Shown piece by piece: positions 33,683 through 41,995 of a stretch of DNA of 64,000 bases. Source of the DNA: JANNMJ01 sp031397815 (lineage in GTDB: Bacteria; Bacteroidota; Bacteroidia; Cytophagales; Hymenobacteraceae); contig JANNMJ010000168.1 in assembly GCA_031397815.1 (NCBI GenBank), positions 12,281 through 76,280 of the forward strand, read 5' to 3'. Position 1 is the first letter of the stretch. Each line of letters begins with the position of its first letter. The notes below the pieces were generated by a model, which did no database searches, was not told the DNA's origin, and saw only the letters and a list, made by a program, of their open reading frames with translations. The translations under genes and the position numbers were made by a program.

Positions 33683-35509
33683 TTAGCGGAGCAGCTTCTT
33701 ACTGCTGGCCCGACCATCGGGCCATGTGACGCGCAACAGGTACACGCCAGCGGCGGAGCGGCTCAGATCGAGCGGCGTTTGGGCGCCGTTAGCGGTGTCG
33801 TGCCATACGGTGCGGCCCGTGGCATCGAGCACCGTGAGCTGCGCGCCTGTTGCAAGCGCGCTGGTCTGGACGGTGAAGTGGCCACTCGCACTCGGGTTGG
33901 GGTACACGCTCACGGCAGGCAGCGCGGCCACTTCCGGCACGCCCACGGGCTGGCCGAAGGGATAAAACACCGAATCGCGGCAGCAGCTCAGGTTGTTGCA
34001 CAGGCGCAGGCGCACGGCCACCCGCGCTGGCGAGGCGAAGCGGTGCCACACATCCCAGCCTTGCTGCACGGGGGTGCCGTCGCCGAAATCCCATTCCACC
34101 AGACTGATTTCGGCGTAGCGCGGCCCGGCCGTCTGAAGCGCGCCGTTCACGGAGAAACGGATACTGTCGCCGACGAGCGCGCTCATAGTCACCACCGGTT
34201 GCGAGGGCGGGTGGCGGCAGTAATCGAGGACCGCCGGGGCGGGCAGGCCCGTGAGGCGGGCTTGGTAGAAGTCGGGCTGATTGGTCGGCTGAGGGGCAAA
34301 GAAATCCCCGTCATACTGGCCGAAACCGTAGGCTGGACTCCCGGATTCGTAGAGCAAATAGCGGATGTCGTGAGCCGCTGGTCGCGTAATGGGAGGCAGC
34401 GCATAGGTCCACCCGGTACTGGCGGGCTGCCCTGATTGGGCGGGTGGAATGACTTCGTGCCAGTTCGTGCCCGTCAACCCCACCGTTTGCACAACGTACT
34501 GACCATTCGCTGTCTCCCACGCATCGCGGATTTCAACCCCGGTTTCCGCGTCACAGCACGTATCGGAGACGGCGTACTTCCACTGCTCCTGAAACGTGCT
34601 ATCGAGCTTGATGAGCGTGCCGCGCCGCGGATTACTCGCCGGAAATGGTGACTCAAACCCGCAGATGAGCAAGCCGCCGTCGGTGGTCGCTTTCACCTGA
34701 AACGGGCTTTCCCACGCTCCTGCTACCCCCACCCACGCACTGTCGAGAACCGTCCCGCCCGCCGTGATGCGGTACACCTTGTAATCGAAGCGAAACAGGT
34801 TCTGGTTGATACGTCCGTATTGGGTCGGGTCAGTCGAAACCACCGCATAGGAACCGTCGAGCAAGGGCTGGATAAAGTACCCGAACGACCAGTAGCCCAT
34901 CCGCCGCTGCCACACCACTTGACCGGAATCATCGAGCCGCCGTACTTCCGTTTGATTGATGCGACTGGAACTGCCCTTAAAGCCCACCGTCAGCAAACCG
35001 CCGGGCAGGTCGAGGTACTGCGTCCGGGAATAGAGCGTGTCGGTGGTGAGCGGCCGGTGCGCGATGACATTGCCGAGCGTGTCGAACGTGGCCCAGATTT
35101 CCCGTCGGTAGGTATGGTGAAGCAGGAGGGGATCTGCCCACAAAGCGTGAAACCCCTTGTGGGTCGCCACGGCTTCATAAAGCATCGATTCAATTGCAAA
35201 AGGGGCAATCGCGCGTTGTTTCCGTAAGATGCGTCCCCGGCGGTCGGTCAAATAAAGTAGCGGGCGCTCAAGCGTGCGATAGGTTGGCGTGGTAATAAGA
35301 GAATCCCAGTGCCCAACCGTCACAAACCTGTTAGCACTCAGCCGAATCGTCGATTGCGCAAATTCAGACGTATTTGGGCTTGCCGTCACCGTATCCCACG
35401 CCAAAGTGGGCTGCCCGACAGCGGCGAAGGAAATCATTCCCGCCACCAAGGCTCCCGCCCACCGAATTCGGTGAGCGGGAGGTAAGGTAAAAAAGCTGAA
35501 TAAGCTCAT
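33683..35509 (-). CDS. T9SS type A sorting-domain secreted protein, coupled to the upstream gene
   Basis: A 608-residue secreted protein; ATG at 35509. Signal peptide ends near SFAAVGQ. Propeller-like repeats (LDDSGQVVWQRRMG, TTDGGLLICGFE) fill the first ~440 residues, then a PKD-like module (LVEWDFGDGTPVQQGW, around 465-485) and a type A sorting domain (VYPNPSASGHFTV to SSKKLLR, from about 535). It is a paralogue of 253-2058. Its ATG overlaps the stop of the preceding gene by one base (TGATG), so the two are probably translated together. Confidence 0.87.
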   Translation of the reverse strand: MSLFSFFTLPPAHRIRWAGALVAGMISFAAVGQPTLAWDTVTASPNTSEFAQSTIRLSANRFVTVGHWDSLITTPTYRTLERPLLYLTDRRGRILRKQRAIAPFAIESMLYEAVATHKGFHALWADPLLLHHTYRREIWATFDTLGNVIAHRPLTTDTLYSRTQYLDLPGGLLTVGFKGSSSRINQTEVRRLDDSGQVVWQRRMGYWSFGYFIQPLLDGSYAVVSTDPTQYGRINQNLFRFDYKVYRITAGGTVLDSAWVGVAGAWESPFQVKATTDGGLLICGFESPFPASNPRRGTLIKLDSTFQEQWKYAVSDTCCDAETGVEIRDAWETANGQYVVQTVGLTGTNWHEVIPPAQSGQPASTGWTYALPPITRPAAHDIRYLLYESGSPAYGFGQYDGDFFAPQPTNQPDFYQARLTGLPAPAVLDYCRHPPSQPVVTMSALVGDSIRFSVNGALQTAGPRYAEISLVEWDFGDGTPVQQGWDVWHRFASPARVAVRLRLCNNLSCCRDSVFYPFGQPVGVPEVAALPAVSVYPNPSASGHFTVQTSALATGAQLTVLDATGRTVWHDTANGAQTPLDLSRSAAGVYLLRVTWPDGRASSKKLLR

Positions 35510-38500
35510 CAGTCTGTGTGGTTAACCAACAACCGCCGGGTACCAAGTACCACCTCATCGGCGATGACGGAGTACGGGTACACTCCGTTGCGTAGCGACT
35601 TGACGGAGAGCAGTATTTCCGTCGTTTCAGACGCGATTGCCTGCTGCCACACGATTTTCCCGCTTTCCAAGTCTCTCACAACGACTTGCGCCCGTTTCAC
35701 CTCGGTAGGTAGCAGGAAGCGGATGCGGGCCTCGGAGCTTACCGGGTTGGGGCTGGCGAAGCCGATATAGGGTTGCGCAGGCGTGGTAGTAGAATCGCCG
35801 ATTCCTAAACCGCGGGTAGGATTGAACCCGTCGTTCATTCCATCCTGATTCGTGCAGGATTTGGCAGTGGTATACTGACGGGTTAAACCTGTTTGGGTAT
35901 TAAAAGCCCAAGAAATACTGAAATTGGTTTGGCGTGAAGCCAAGGACAATTCGTTCTTTAGATTGATGGTATATGGTACCAAAGCATCTTGGTCTTCATA
36001 AGCGGTATACACAATCGCCGTCGTGCTTGCATTCGCCAAATACCGCATCCGCTGATTCGTCCCGGACTGGTCGTCGAAGCGGTTTTTCATAAACTCCTGC
36101 CAAGGGCGGCCAGCGGGGAAATTCGGTGCCGGTGTGGTGCGCTTTTCCCAGTTGTCAAACACTACCGCCAATCCACTCTCCACGCGGATGCCCACGCTAT
36201 TGGCACCGCCAGTATTCGAGCGGCGGAACGTGTTGCACTGGGGCCAGAAAACCGGGGTGGTGGCGGGCACCGGGCCACTAGGGCGGAAGAGCGCCAGCCC
36301 CGTGTTGTTGTTATAAAACTGGTTCGACGCCACTTTGCTCGTGGCATTGCCGCCGTATTGCAGACCCAGCCGCAGCCCGGTTTCCAGGTTCGAAAACGTG
36401 TTATCGGAAATCAGGTACGGGCTGTTGATCAAATCTACCACTACCCCGCGCTGCGGGTAGGTCCAGGTGGCGGGGAAGTTGTTGGGGTAGCTATTCAAGC
36501 CGAAATCATTGGCTTGCACCGTCAGCGTGCCGGTGGTATTCGTGAGGGAGCCGTACACGTACAGGCCGGTGACTTTATTCGTCAGGCCCGTCATCACACT
36601 GGGCCACGCCGTGTTGAAACGGGTCATCAGCGCCGCCGAGAGGGGATAGCTGCTCGGGTAGCCATATACGAACCGGTTACCGCTGACGGTCAGCGCCGCG
36701 CCGGGGTTCATCGCCTTTATCCCCACCATCAAGGCGCCGAACTCGTTGCGGTCGGCAATCGTGACCTTGCTGGCGGTGGTGGTCGTGCGCAGCAGGATAC
36801 CCACTACACACCTCAGGAAGCGGTTACCGGCAATGCGCGTGTTCTGGTAATTCCAGCCGTCCAGATTGACCGCTACGTGCATGTATTCGTCGGTATTGAC
36901 CGACCGGAACTGCGCGGGGTTAGAATCGAACAGGCAGTTCACCACCGCCGACCCCGCCGCGACCACGGCGGATGTGGCGGTGGCGCCGGTAGCGGCATTC
37001 AGGCCGTTGAGGTTATTCCAAAACCGCGTGTGCAGCACCCGCACCGGCGTAGTCGGCGGCGATTGCCAGCTGATGGCCGTGCGGGCGTAGCTGATTTCAC
37101 TCACCGGATTTTGCTGCCCCCACCCGGCCGTCGCGGGCAGGGCGGTCGAGAGGTTGTCGCCGGTGCGTCCCAAACACAGCCCTTTGGCCGTGGCCGCCAC
37201 CGTGAGGCCAGCCCACATCTGGCTGCAATGCGCGGCGGTGAATGTAGTGGCCTGCGCAATCAGCGTCGCCCCATTGCCCACCGTAATATTCGTTTCCGGA
37301 TTTACCCGCACCACGCTCCCCGGCGCGAACGTATAGGTGCCCTGCGTGAACGTAAGCGGCCCATTGACCCAGTAGGTGGCGGCGGGGTAGTTGGCGCCCC
37401 CCGTCTTGGTCCCGGCAAGAACGACCACTGGTGGAACCGTGATGGTGATCGGCTGCTGATCAACAGTAGCGGGATCAGTGCCTAAGCCCGGTACCGTCGT
37501 GACGAGGGTGTACGTCGTCGTGGTGAGCGGCGTGACGACCAGCGGATTCGTGCCGGTGGCGATGGTCTGCCCGTTGACCTGCCACGCATATGTAGCGCCG
37601 CTGCTGGCGGGGAGGAGGCAGGTAAAATCGAGGGTATAGGAACGCCTCAGGCAGTCGGTGTTCCCGGTAAAGGTCAGAACGGGCTGAGGAAAAGGGCTGA
37701 CCGTTACCTCGTCGAGGTAATAGTAGGCGCCACTAAAACCATTTCCCAAGCCCGCAATGGGGGTATTGGTCCCGGTACCGTCGTCACTGGTAAGTCTAGC
37801 GCCTGACACGTCATTATAGTAGCCGAGGGTCAAAAATTGCTCTCCCCCAGTCGCCAGGTAGCATCCGGCGGTGCGTACCCATTGCGTTACGTCGTTAAAA
37901 CCTAGGAAGCCCCCATTATGCTGGCTGATATGGGGAAGCAAAGGTGCGTTGCTGGCATCAAGCATAGTAGTCGACCGGGTTTGATACGGGCACGTAGTGC
38001 TGAATCTGGCCCCTAGATCAGGTGCGCCTAAGGTGCTGTTACTAGCTAATCGCGAATAGAATTCAACGTAATACCGGCGGGCGGACTGCAACGGCACTGG
38101 CATGGGTTGGAAGGCATACTCGCGATAACTATTCAGCGAATTAGAGCAGTAAATGCCAATGTAACTGCTGTCGGTTGAAGACCGCGTATCGGCCGTGCCC
38201 ATATCGTTCACTGGAATGCTCAAGTTCGTCGTCAGACCGTTCGGCTGATTGATATTGAGCGGAGCCAGTGGCGCGCCGCGCCGAAACCAGTCCGGCGAAG
38301 CCATATTGGCCGTTGCCCATCCCCCTACATCGCCACCAGCCAATCGGCACTGCATATCCGGGATGTGCAGATTGCTGCGGCTGCGCGGCCACCGAATGCC
38401 CGTTTCAGGTGTCTCGAAGCTCGGGTTGGTCAATAGGTTGGCGCACGCGACCGATGCCATCGGCGCCGCCGCCGGCTGGCTGTACGTAATCAGCTGCGAG

Positions 38501-39177
38501 CGGCTCGGGAAGGCCGTCCGGCCAATCAGAGCGTCCAGCCCCGTCAGCGTCAGGCTGCCGGTGGTCAGGACCGCCGTCAAGCTGCTCCAGACGCCGCTTA
38601 GGTTGATCGAGTTCGCCATCAGCACGCCCGGTAAGCCGGCTTCTGTGCCTGATACGAATACGCCGTTCACATTCCAGTACACGTTGGCCGGGCTGACTCC
38701 ATCCAACACGATGTACACATCCGGCGCCAGCGTCACGTCGGCGGCGAAATTGAACACGAACCGGTCGAAGGCGCTGCCGGTCAGGGTCCAGCGGGTGCCG
38801 CCGGGCAAAACGGCCGCCGTCGGGTACGTGTAAACGCCGGGGCTGAAGGTCTGGCTGGCCGTCAGGCTGAGCGGTTGCTGCCCGGTGAGCGCGGTGCAGT
38901 AAGCGCGGGCATTGGCCAGGCCCGTCAGCGCCGTTGCCACTGCTGCGGGCTGATTCCCGGGGTGATAAATCGCGCTGTCAGCCGTCAACGGACCGACTAA
39001 GCCCGCCCCGGCGCCCGCCATACCGAGCGCGTGGACCCGTGAGGCCGCGTCGGTGGTGAGCGTATTGCCGCTCAGTAGGCTGTACTGCGCCGCCGTGCCC
39101 AGCGGCACCAAGTTGCTTTGCGCCCACGCGGTGCGGGGCCAGAAGCTACCCACGGCCCCGCAGAGCCAAAGGGTCAA
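35509..39177 (-). CDS. Large T9SS protein with ice-binding-like and beta-helix domains; start ambiguous at a poly-C tract
   Basis: At least 1222 residues. From the N-terminus: signal sequence (TLWLCGAVGSFWPRTAWAQ); a DUF3494/ice-binding-like domain, about 25-225 (LGTAAQYSLLSGNTLTTDA, TFSPGVYTYPTAAV, NVYWNVNGVFVSGTEAG); a domain opening ANLLTNPSFETPETG, about 245-480; an Ig-like stretch around 500-570; a right-handed beta-helix region about 600-1000 (repeats like GNRFLRCVVGILL and DNTFSNLETGLRLG); and a type A sorting domain (FASPNPVSSEARIRF). The only in-frame start after the (C)20 tract is the TTG at 39177, which would leave the signal peptide without its basic N-region; the basic residues TRLNSARW are encoded just before it, next to the tract. 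Translation may therefore begin upstream, at the TTG at 39248, when the tract length is a multiple of three. Ligand unknown; adhesion or ice/sugar binding is possible. Confidence 0.82.
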   Translation of the reverse strand: MTLWLCGAVGSFWPRTAWAQSNLVPLGTAAQYSLLSGNTLTTDAASRVHALGMAGAGAGLVGPLTADSAIYHPGNQPAAVATALTGLANARAYCTALTGQQPLSLTASQTFSPGVYTYPTAAVLPGGTRWTLTGSAFDRFVFNFAADVTLAPDVYIVLDGVSPANVYWNVNGVFVSGTEAGLPGVLMANSINLSGVWSSLTAVLTTGSLTLTGLDALIGRTAFPSRSQLITYSQPAAAPMASVACANLLTNPSFETPETGIRWPRSRSNLHIPDMQCRLAGGDVGGWATANMASPDWFRRGAPLAPLNINQPNGLTTNLSIPVNDMGTADTRSSTDSSYIGIYCSNSLNSYREYAFQPMPVPLQSARRYYVEFYSRLASNSTLGAPDLGARFSTTCPYQTRSTTMLDASNAPLLPHISQHNGGFLGFNDVTQWVRTAGCYLATGGEQFLTLGYYNDVSGARLTSDDGTGTNTPIAGLGNGFSGAYYYLDEVTVSPFPQPVLTFTGNTDCLRRSYTLDFTCLLPASSGATYAWQVNGQTIATGTNPLVVTPLTTTTYTLVTTVPGLGTDPATVDQQPITITVPPVVVLAGTKTGGANYPAATYWVNGPLTFTQGTYTFAPGSVVRVNPETNITVGNGATLIAQATTFTAAHCSQMWAGLTVAATAKGLCLGRTGDNLSTALPATAGWGQQNPVSEISYARTAISWQSPPTTPVRVLHTRFWNNLNGLNAATGATATSAVVAAGSAVVNCLFDSNPAQFRSVNTDEYMHVAVNLDGWNYQNTRIAGNRFLRCVVGILLRTTTTASKVTIADRNEFGALMVGIKAMNPGAALTVSGNRFVYGYPSSYPLSAALMTRFNTAWPSVMTGLTNKVTGLYVYGSLTNTTGTLTVQANDFGLNSYPNNFPATWTYPQRGVVVDLINSPYLISDNTFSNLETGLRLGLQYGGNATSKVASNQFYNNNTGLALFRPSGPVPATTPVFWPQCNTFRRSNTGGANSVGIRVESGLAVVFDNWEKRTTPAPNFPAGRPWQEFMKNRFDDQSGTNQRMRYLANASTTAIVYTAYEDQDALVPYTINLKNELSLASRQTNFSISWAFNTQTGLTRQYTTAKSCTNQDGMNDGFNPTRGLGIGDSTTTPAQPYIGFASPNPVSSEARIRFLLPTEVKRAQVVVRDLESGKIVWQQAIASETTEILLSVKSLRNGVYPYSVIADEVVLGTRRLLVNHTD

Positions 39178-39210
39178 GAAAAAGCCCCACCGGGCCGAGT
39201 TGAGGCGCGT

Positions 39211-39230
39211 GGGGGGGGGGGGGGGGGGGG
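39211..39230 (-). repeat. (C)20 homopolymer in the leader of the T9SS gene
   Basis: Twenty consecutive G on the plus strand, C on the coding strand. It lies between the promoter at 39359 and the signal peptide, about 120 bases into the predicted transcript. Tracts of this length slip easily during replication. The reading frame is open through the tract in the gene's own frame but has no start codon there at length 20. Confidence 0.95.
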
Positions 39231-39358
39231 TATAAAAAAGTTTAACAACGGAAGAGAAAAATTGGAGGAAAAAAAACCGATGGAAACGCGAGGAGATAGG
39301 TTCGTGCAGAGAGTGAGTCAGCCGACGGCCCGGCGGTTCCGGGCGGAAGACTGATGGT

Positions 39359-39366
39359 CAAATGTA
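39359..39366 (-). promoter_or_regulatory. Promoter of the poly-C T9SS operon
   Basis: Minus-strand TACATTTG is a full match to TAnnTTTG, with TTG exactly 20 bases upstream (complement of CAA at 39387-39389). It places the start of transcription near 39352, so the poly-C tract is transcribed and does not alter promoter spacing. Confidence 0.7.
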
Positions 39367-39536
39367 GAGTAAAATTTAGAATTTTCCAACGTACTGTGAT
39401 TGCAGATCACTTGAACCGGCTCGCTGAATGTCTAACGAAAAAGCCAAGCCACGAAAGGGCGAATTTTCGGCGCATGGGGGTTCTGTTTCCACGGATATTA
39501 GCTTTTGAGCGCGGGCCTGTTGCCTATAAATGCGTC

Positions 39537-39566
39537 TGCCCCGCTGTACAGTAGTACAACGGGGCA
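39537..39566 (-). terminator. Hairpin downstream of purL
   Basis: TGCCCCGCTGTAC pairs with GTACAACGGGGCA with one G-U pair and a 4-base loop. It lies 45 bases past the purL stop. No clear U-tract follows, so termination is uncertain. Confidence 0.5.
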
Positions 39567-39611
39567 GGAGCTGGGTATTTGCGCGGAAATAGAGCCGAAA
39601 AATCGGTGTTT

Positions 39612-41879
39612 TTACTCGTCAGCCGCCAAAAGCAGCTCCAGCGCCGTGGCGTGCAGCTCGCGCAGCTCGCTGACGGTCGGGAAATCATCGGCATCGATGC
39701 GGATGGCGCCGTTTTCGGTCACTTCGCCGAGCCACGTGAAGGGCACGTTGGCGGCTTGCAGGTGCGCCGTGACGGCGGCCGCTTGGTCAGGGGCGACGCT
39801 GACGACTACGCGGCTCTGGCTTTCCCCGAAAAGGTAGGCGTCTTTGCGGAAGGCGGGGTCGGTGCAGATGCGGAAGCCGAGGTTTTCGGTGCCGCTGGCG
39901 ATGGCGCTTTCGGCGAGGGCCGCCCAGAGGCCGCCGTCGGCCACGTCGTGCGCCGATTGTACGTGCCCGCCCGCAATGAGCGCCGCGATGGCGCGCTGCA
40001 CGGCCAGCTCTTCGTCGAGCAGGAAGGTGGGCGCGGGGGAGTTCGTGACGCCGCAGTAGCCGTAGAGGTACTCCGACGACGCCAAACAGTCGTGCGCCCG
40101 CCCCACGAGGAGCACGCGGTCGTGGACGCTGCGGAACGCCAAGCCGGTGGCGGTGGCGTGGTAATCTTCGAGGAGGCCGAGCATCCCGATGGTCGGCGTC
40201 GGGAAGACGGGGCCGTCGTCGGACGATTGGTTGTAGAAGCTCACGTTGCCGCCCGTGACGGGCGTACCGAGCGCCTCACACGCCCGCGACATCCCCTGAA
40301 TCGCCCCGACAAATTGCCAGTAAACTTCCGGATTATACGGGTTCCCGAAATTGAGGCAGTTGGTGATGGCTAGCGGTTCGCCACCGGAGCAAACGATGTT
40401 GCGCGCGGCCTCGCAGACGGCAATGGCGGTCCCGACTTCCGGGTCGGCCTTCACGTAGCGGGCGTTACAGTCGACGGTCAGCGCGAGGGCTTTGGTGGTG
40501 CCTTTGACCTTCACGAGCGCCGCGTCGGCGGGCCGGTTGGTGGTGAGGGTCGCGGTGCCGACCATCGAGTCGTACTGGCGCGCTACCCAGCGCCGCGAGC
40601 AGCCGTTCGGCTGGCTCAGGAGCCACTCGCCAATCGCCACGTAATCTTCGGGCAGGCTGATGGTGTTGAGGTCGAATTTCTTCGATTCGGCGTAGTACGC
40701 CGGTTCGCGCCACTCGCGGTGGTAAACGGGGGCGCCGCCGCCTAGCACGAGGTCATCGGCGGGTACGTCGGCCACGAGCTGGCCGTGGCGGTAGTAGCGC
40801 AGGCGCTTGGTATCGGTCACTTCGCCGATGCGGGCGCAGTACAAGTCCCACTTGGCGCAGATGCGCTCGATTTCGGCCTCTTGCCCTTTCTCGACCACAA
40901 TCAGCATCCGCTCTTGGCTCTCGGAAAGCAGGATTTCGAACGGCAGCATTCCCGGCTGGCGCATCGGCACGAGGTCGAGGTTGATTTCCATCCCTACCTC
41001 GCCTTTGGCGCTCATCTCGGAAGTGGAGCAGGTGATACCGGCGGCGCCCATATCCTGCATTCCCACCACGCACCCAGAGGCGATGACTTCAAGGGTGGCT
41101 TCGAGGAGCAATTTCTCCTGAAAAGGGTCGCCGACCTGCACGCTGGGGAGTTTTTCGGTCGATTTATCCGAAATGTCTTCCGACGCGAACGTCGCGCCGT
41201 GGATGCCGTCTTTACCCGTCGCGGAGCCGACGATGTATACCGGGTTGCCGACGCCCGCCGCCGTGGCGCTAATCGTTTTCCCGACTTCCACGATGCCCGC
41301 CGAGAAGGCGTTCACGAGCGGATTGGTATTGTAACAGGGGTCGAAAAACAGCTCCCCGCCGACCGTCGGAATCCCGAACGCGTTGCCGTAATCGCCGATG
41401 CCGCGCACGACGCCGCGTAGCAGCCGCCGGGTTTTCGGCAGGGTAGGGTCGCCGAAGCGGAGGGAGTTGAGCTGCGCGATGGGCCGCGCGCCCATCGTGA
41501 AAATATCGCGGTTGATGCCGCCGACGCCCGTCGCCGCCCCTTGGTACGGTTCGATGGCGCTCGGGTGGTTATGCGACTCGATCTTGAACGAGCACGCCAG
41601 CCCGTCGCCGATATCCACCAGACCAGCGTTTTCTTCCCCGGCCTTCGCCAGCATCCGGGGCGAATCCTTCGGGAGCTTTTTCAGCCAGACGATAGAGTTC
41701 TTATAAGAGCAGTGTTCCGACCACATCACCGAAAACACACTCAGCTCGGTGAAATTGGGCGTCCGGCCCAAGATGACCTGAATGCGAGCAAACTCTTCGG
41801 GCAGCAGCCCAAGCTTTCGGGCGGTTTCGACGGTAGGCAGCGCTTCGGCAGCAGGCGTAGGGACGGCGGCTTTTTCCAT
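39612..41879 (-). CDS. purL: Phosphoribosylformylglycinamidine synthase, small-type PurL
   Basis: A 755-residue enzyme of purine synthesis that converts FGAR to FGAM using ammonia from PurQ, with PurS as bridge. Start ATG 41879. The length and lack of a fused glutaminase domain mark the small type. Motifs: MWSEHCSYKNS, KIESHNHPSAIEPYQGAATGVGG (in part), ISDKSTEKLPSVQVGDPF and SAHDVADGGLWAALAE. Neither purQ nor purS is in the window. Confidence 0.96.
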   Translation of the reverse strand: MEKAAVPTPAAEALPTVETARKLGLLPEEFARIQVILGRTPNFTELSVFSVMWSEHCSYKNSIVWLKKLPKDSPRMLAKAGEENAGLVDIGDGLACSFKIESHNHPSAIEPYQGAATGVGGINRDIFTMGARPIAQLNSLRFGDPTLPKTRRLLRGVVRGIGDYGNAFGIPTVGGELFFDPCYNTNPLVNAFSAGIVEVGKTISATAAGVGNPVYIVGSATGKDGIHGATFASEDISDKSTEKLPSVQVGDPFQEKLLLEATLEVIASGCVVGMQDMGAAGITCSTSEMSAKGEVGMEINLDLVPMRQPGMLPFEILLSESQERMLIVVEKGQEAEIERICAKWDLYCARIGEVTDTKRLRYYRHGQLVADVPADDLVLGGGAPVYHREWREPAYYAESKKFDLNTISLPEDYVAIGEWLLSQPNGCSRRWVARQYDSMVGTATLTTNRPADAALVKVKGTTKALALTVDCNARYVKADPEVGTAIAVCEAARNIVCSGGEPLAITNCLNFGNPYNPEVYWQFVGAIQGMSRACEALGTPVTGGNVSFYNQSSDDGPVFPTPTIGMLGLLEDYHATATGLAFRSVHDRVLLVGRAHDCLASSEYLYGYCGVTNSPAPTFLLDEELAVQRAIAALIAGGHVQSAHDVADGGLWAALAESAIASGTENLGFRICTDPAFRKDAYLFGESQSRVVVSVAPDQAAAVTAHLQAANVPFTWLGEVTENGAIRIDADDFPTVSELRELHATALELLLAADE

Positions 41880-41905
41880 ACGCGCAAAGGTCAGGGCAGA
41901 AACGC

Positions 41906-41942
41906 AAACGTCCCCCGTCCGGATGAAGGACGGGGGACGTTT
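41906..41942 (-). terminator. Terminator of the 1524-residue T9SS gene
   Basis: AAACGTCCCCCGTCC and its exact complement around a 6-base loop. It sits 54 bases past the stop at 41996. A T-run is present on the plus side and TTTGCGTTT on the minus side. Confidence 0.75.
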
Positions 41943-41995
41943 TTAAGGAGTTTCTGCTCGCCGACGGCGATTAGTGCCGTCGGGAATCAGCGCTG

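Larger units (their letters stand above)
39232..39611. other. 380-base divergent-side intergenic region upstream of the T9SS gene
   Basis: No gene is supported. It holds the T9SS promoter, an AT-rich transcribed leader with one candidate TTG start at 39248, and, near the purL end, the hairpin listed at 39537-39566. Confidence 0.6.

Noticed and set aside
35989..37485. 498-codon frame antisense to the beta-helix T9SS gene
   Set aside because: Arg/Gly-rich product without domain; the sense protein has a signal peptide and sorting domain.
39211..39230. Poly-G as a plain sequencing artefact
   Set aside because: Cannot be excluded, but the placement between a full promoter and a signal peptide whose N-region is split off makes a biological tract more likely; kept as a finding.
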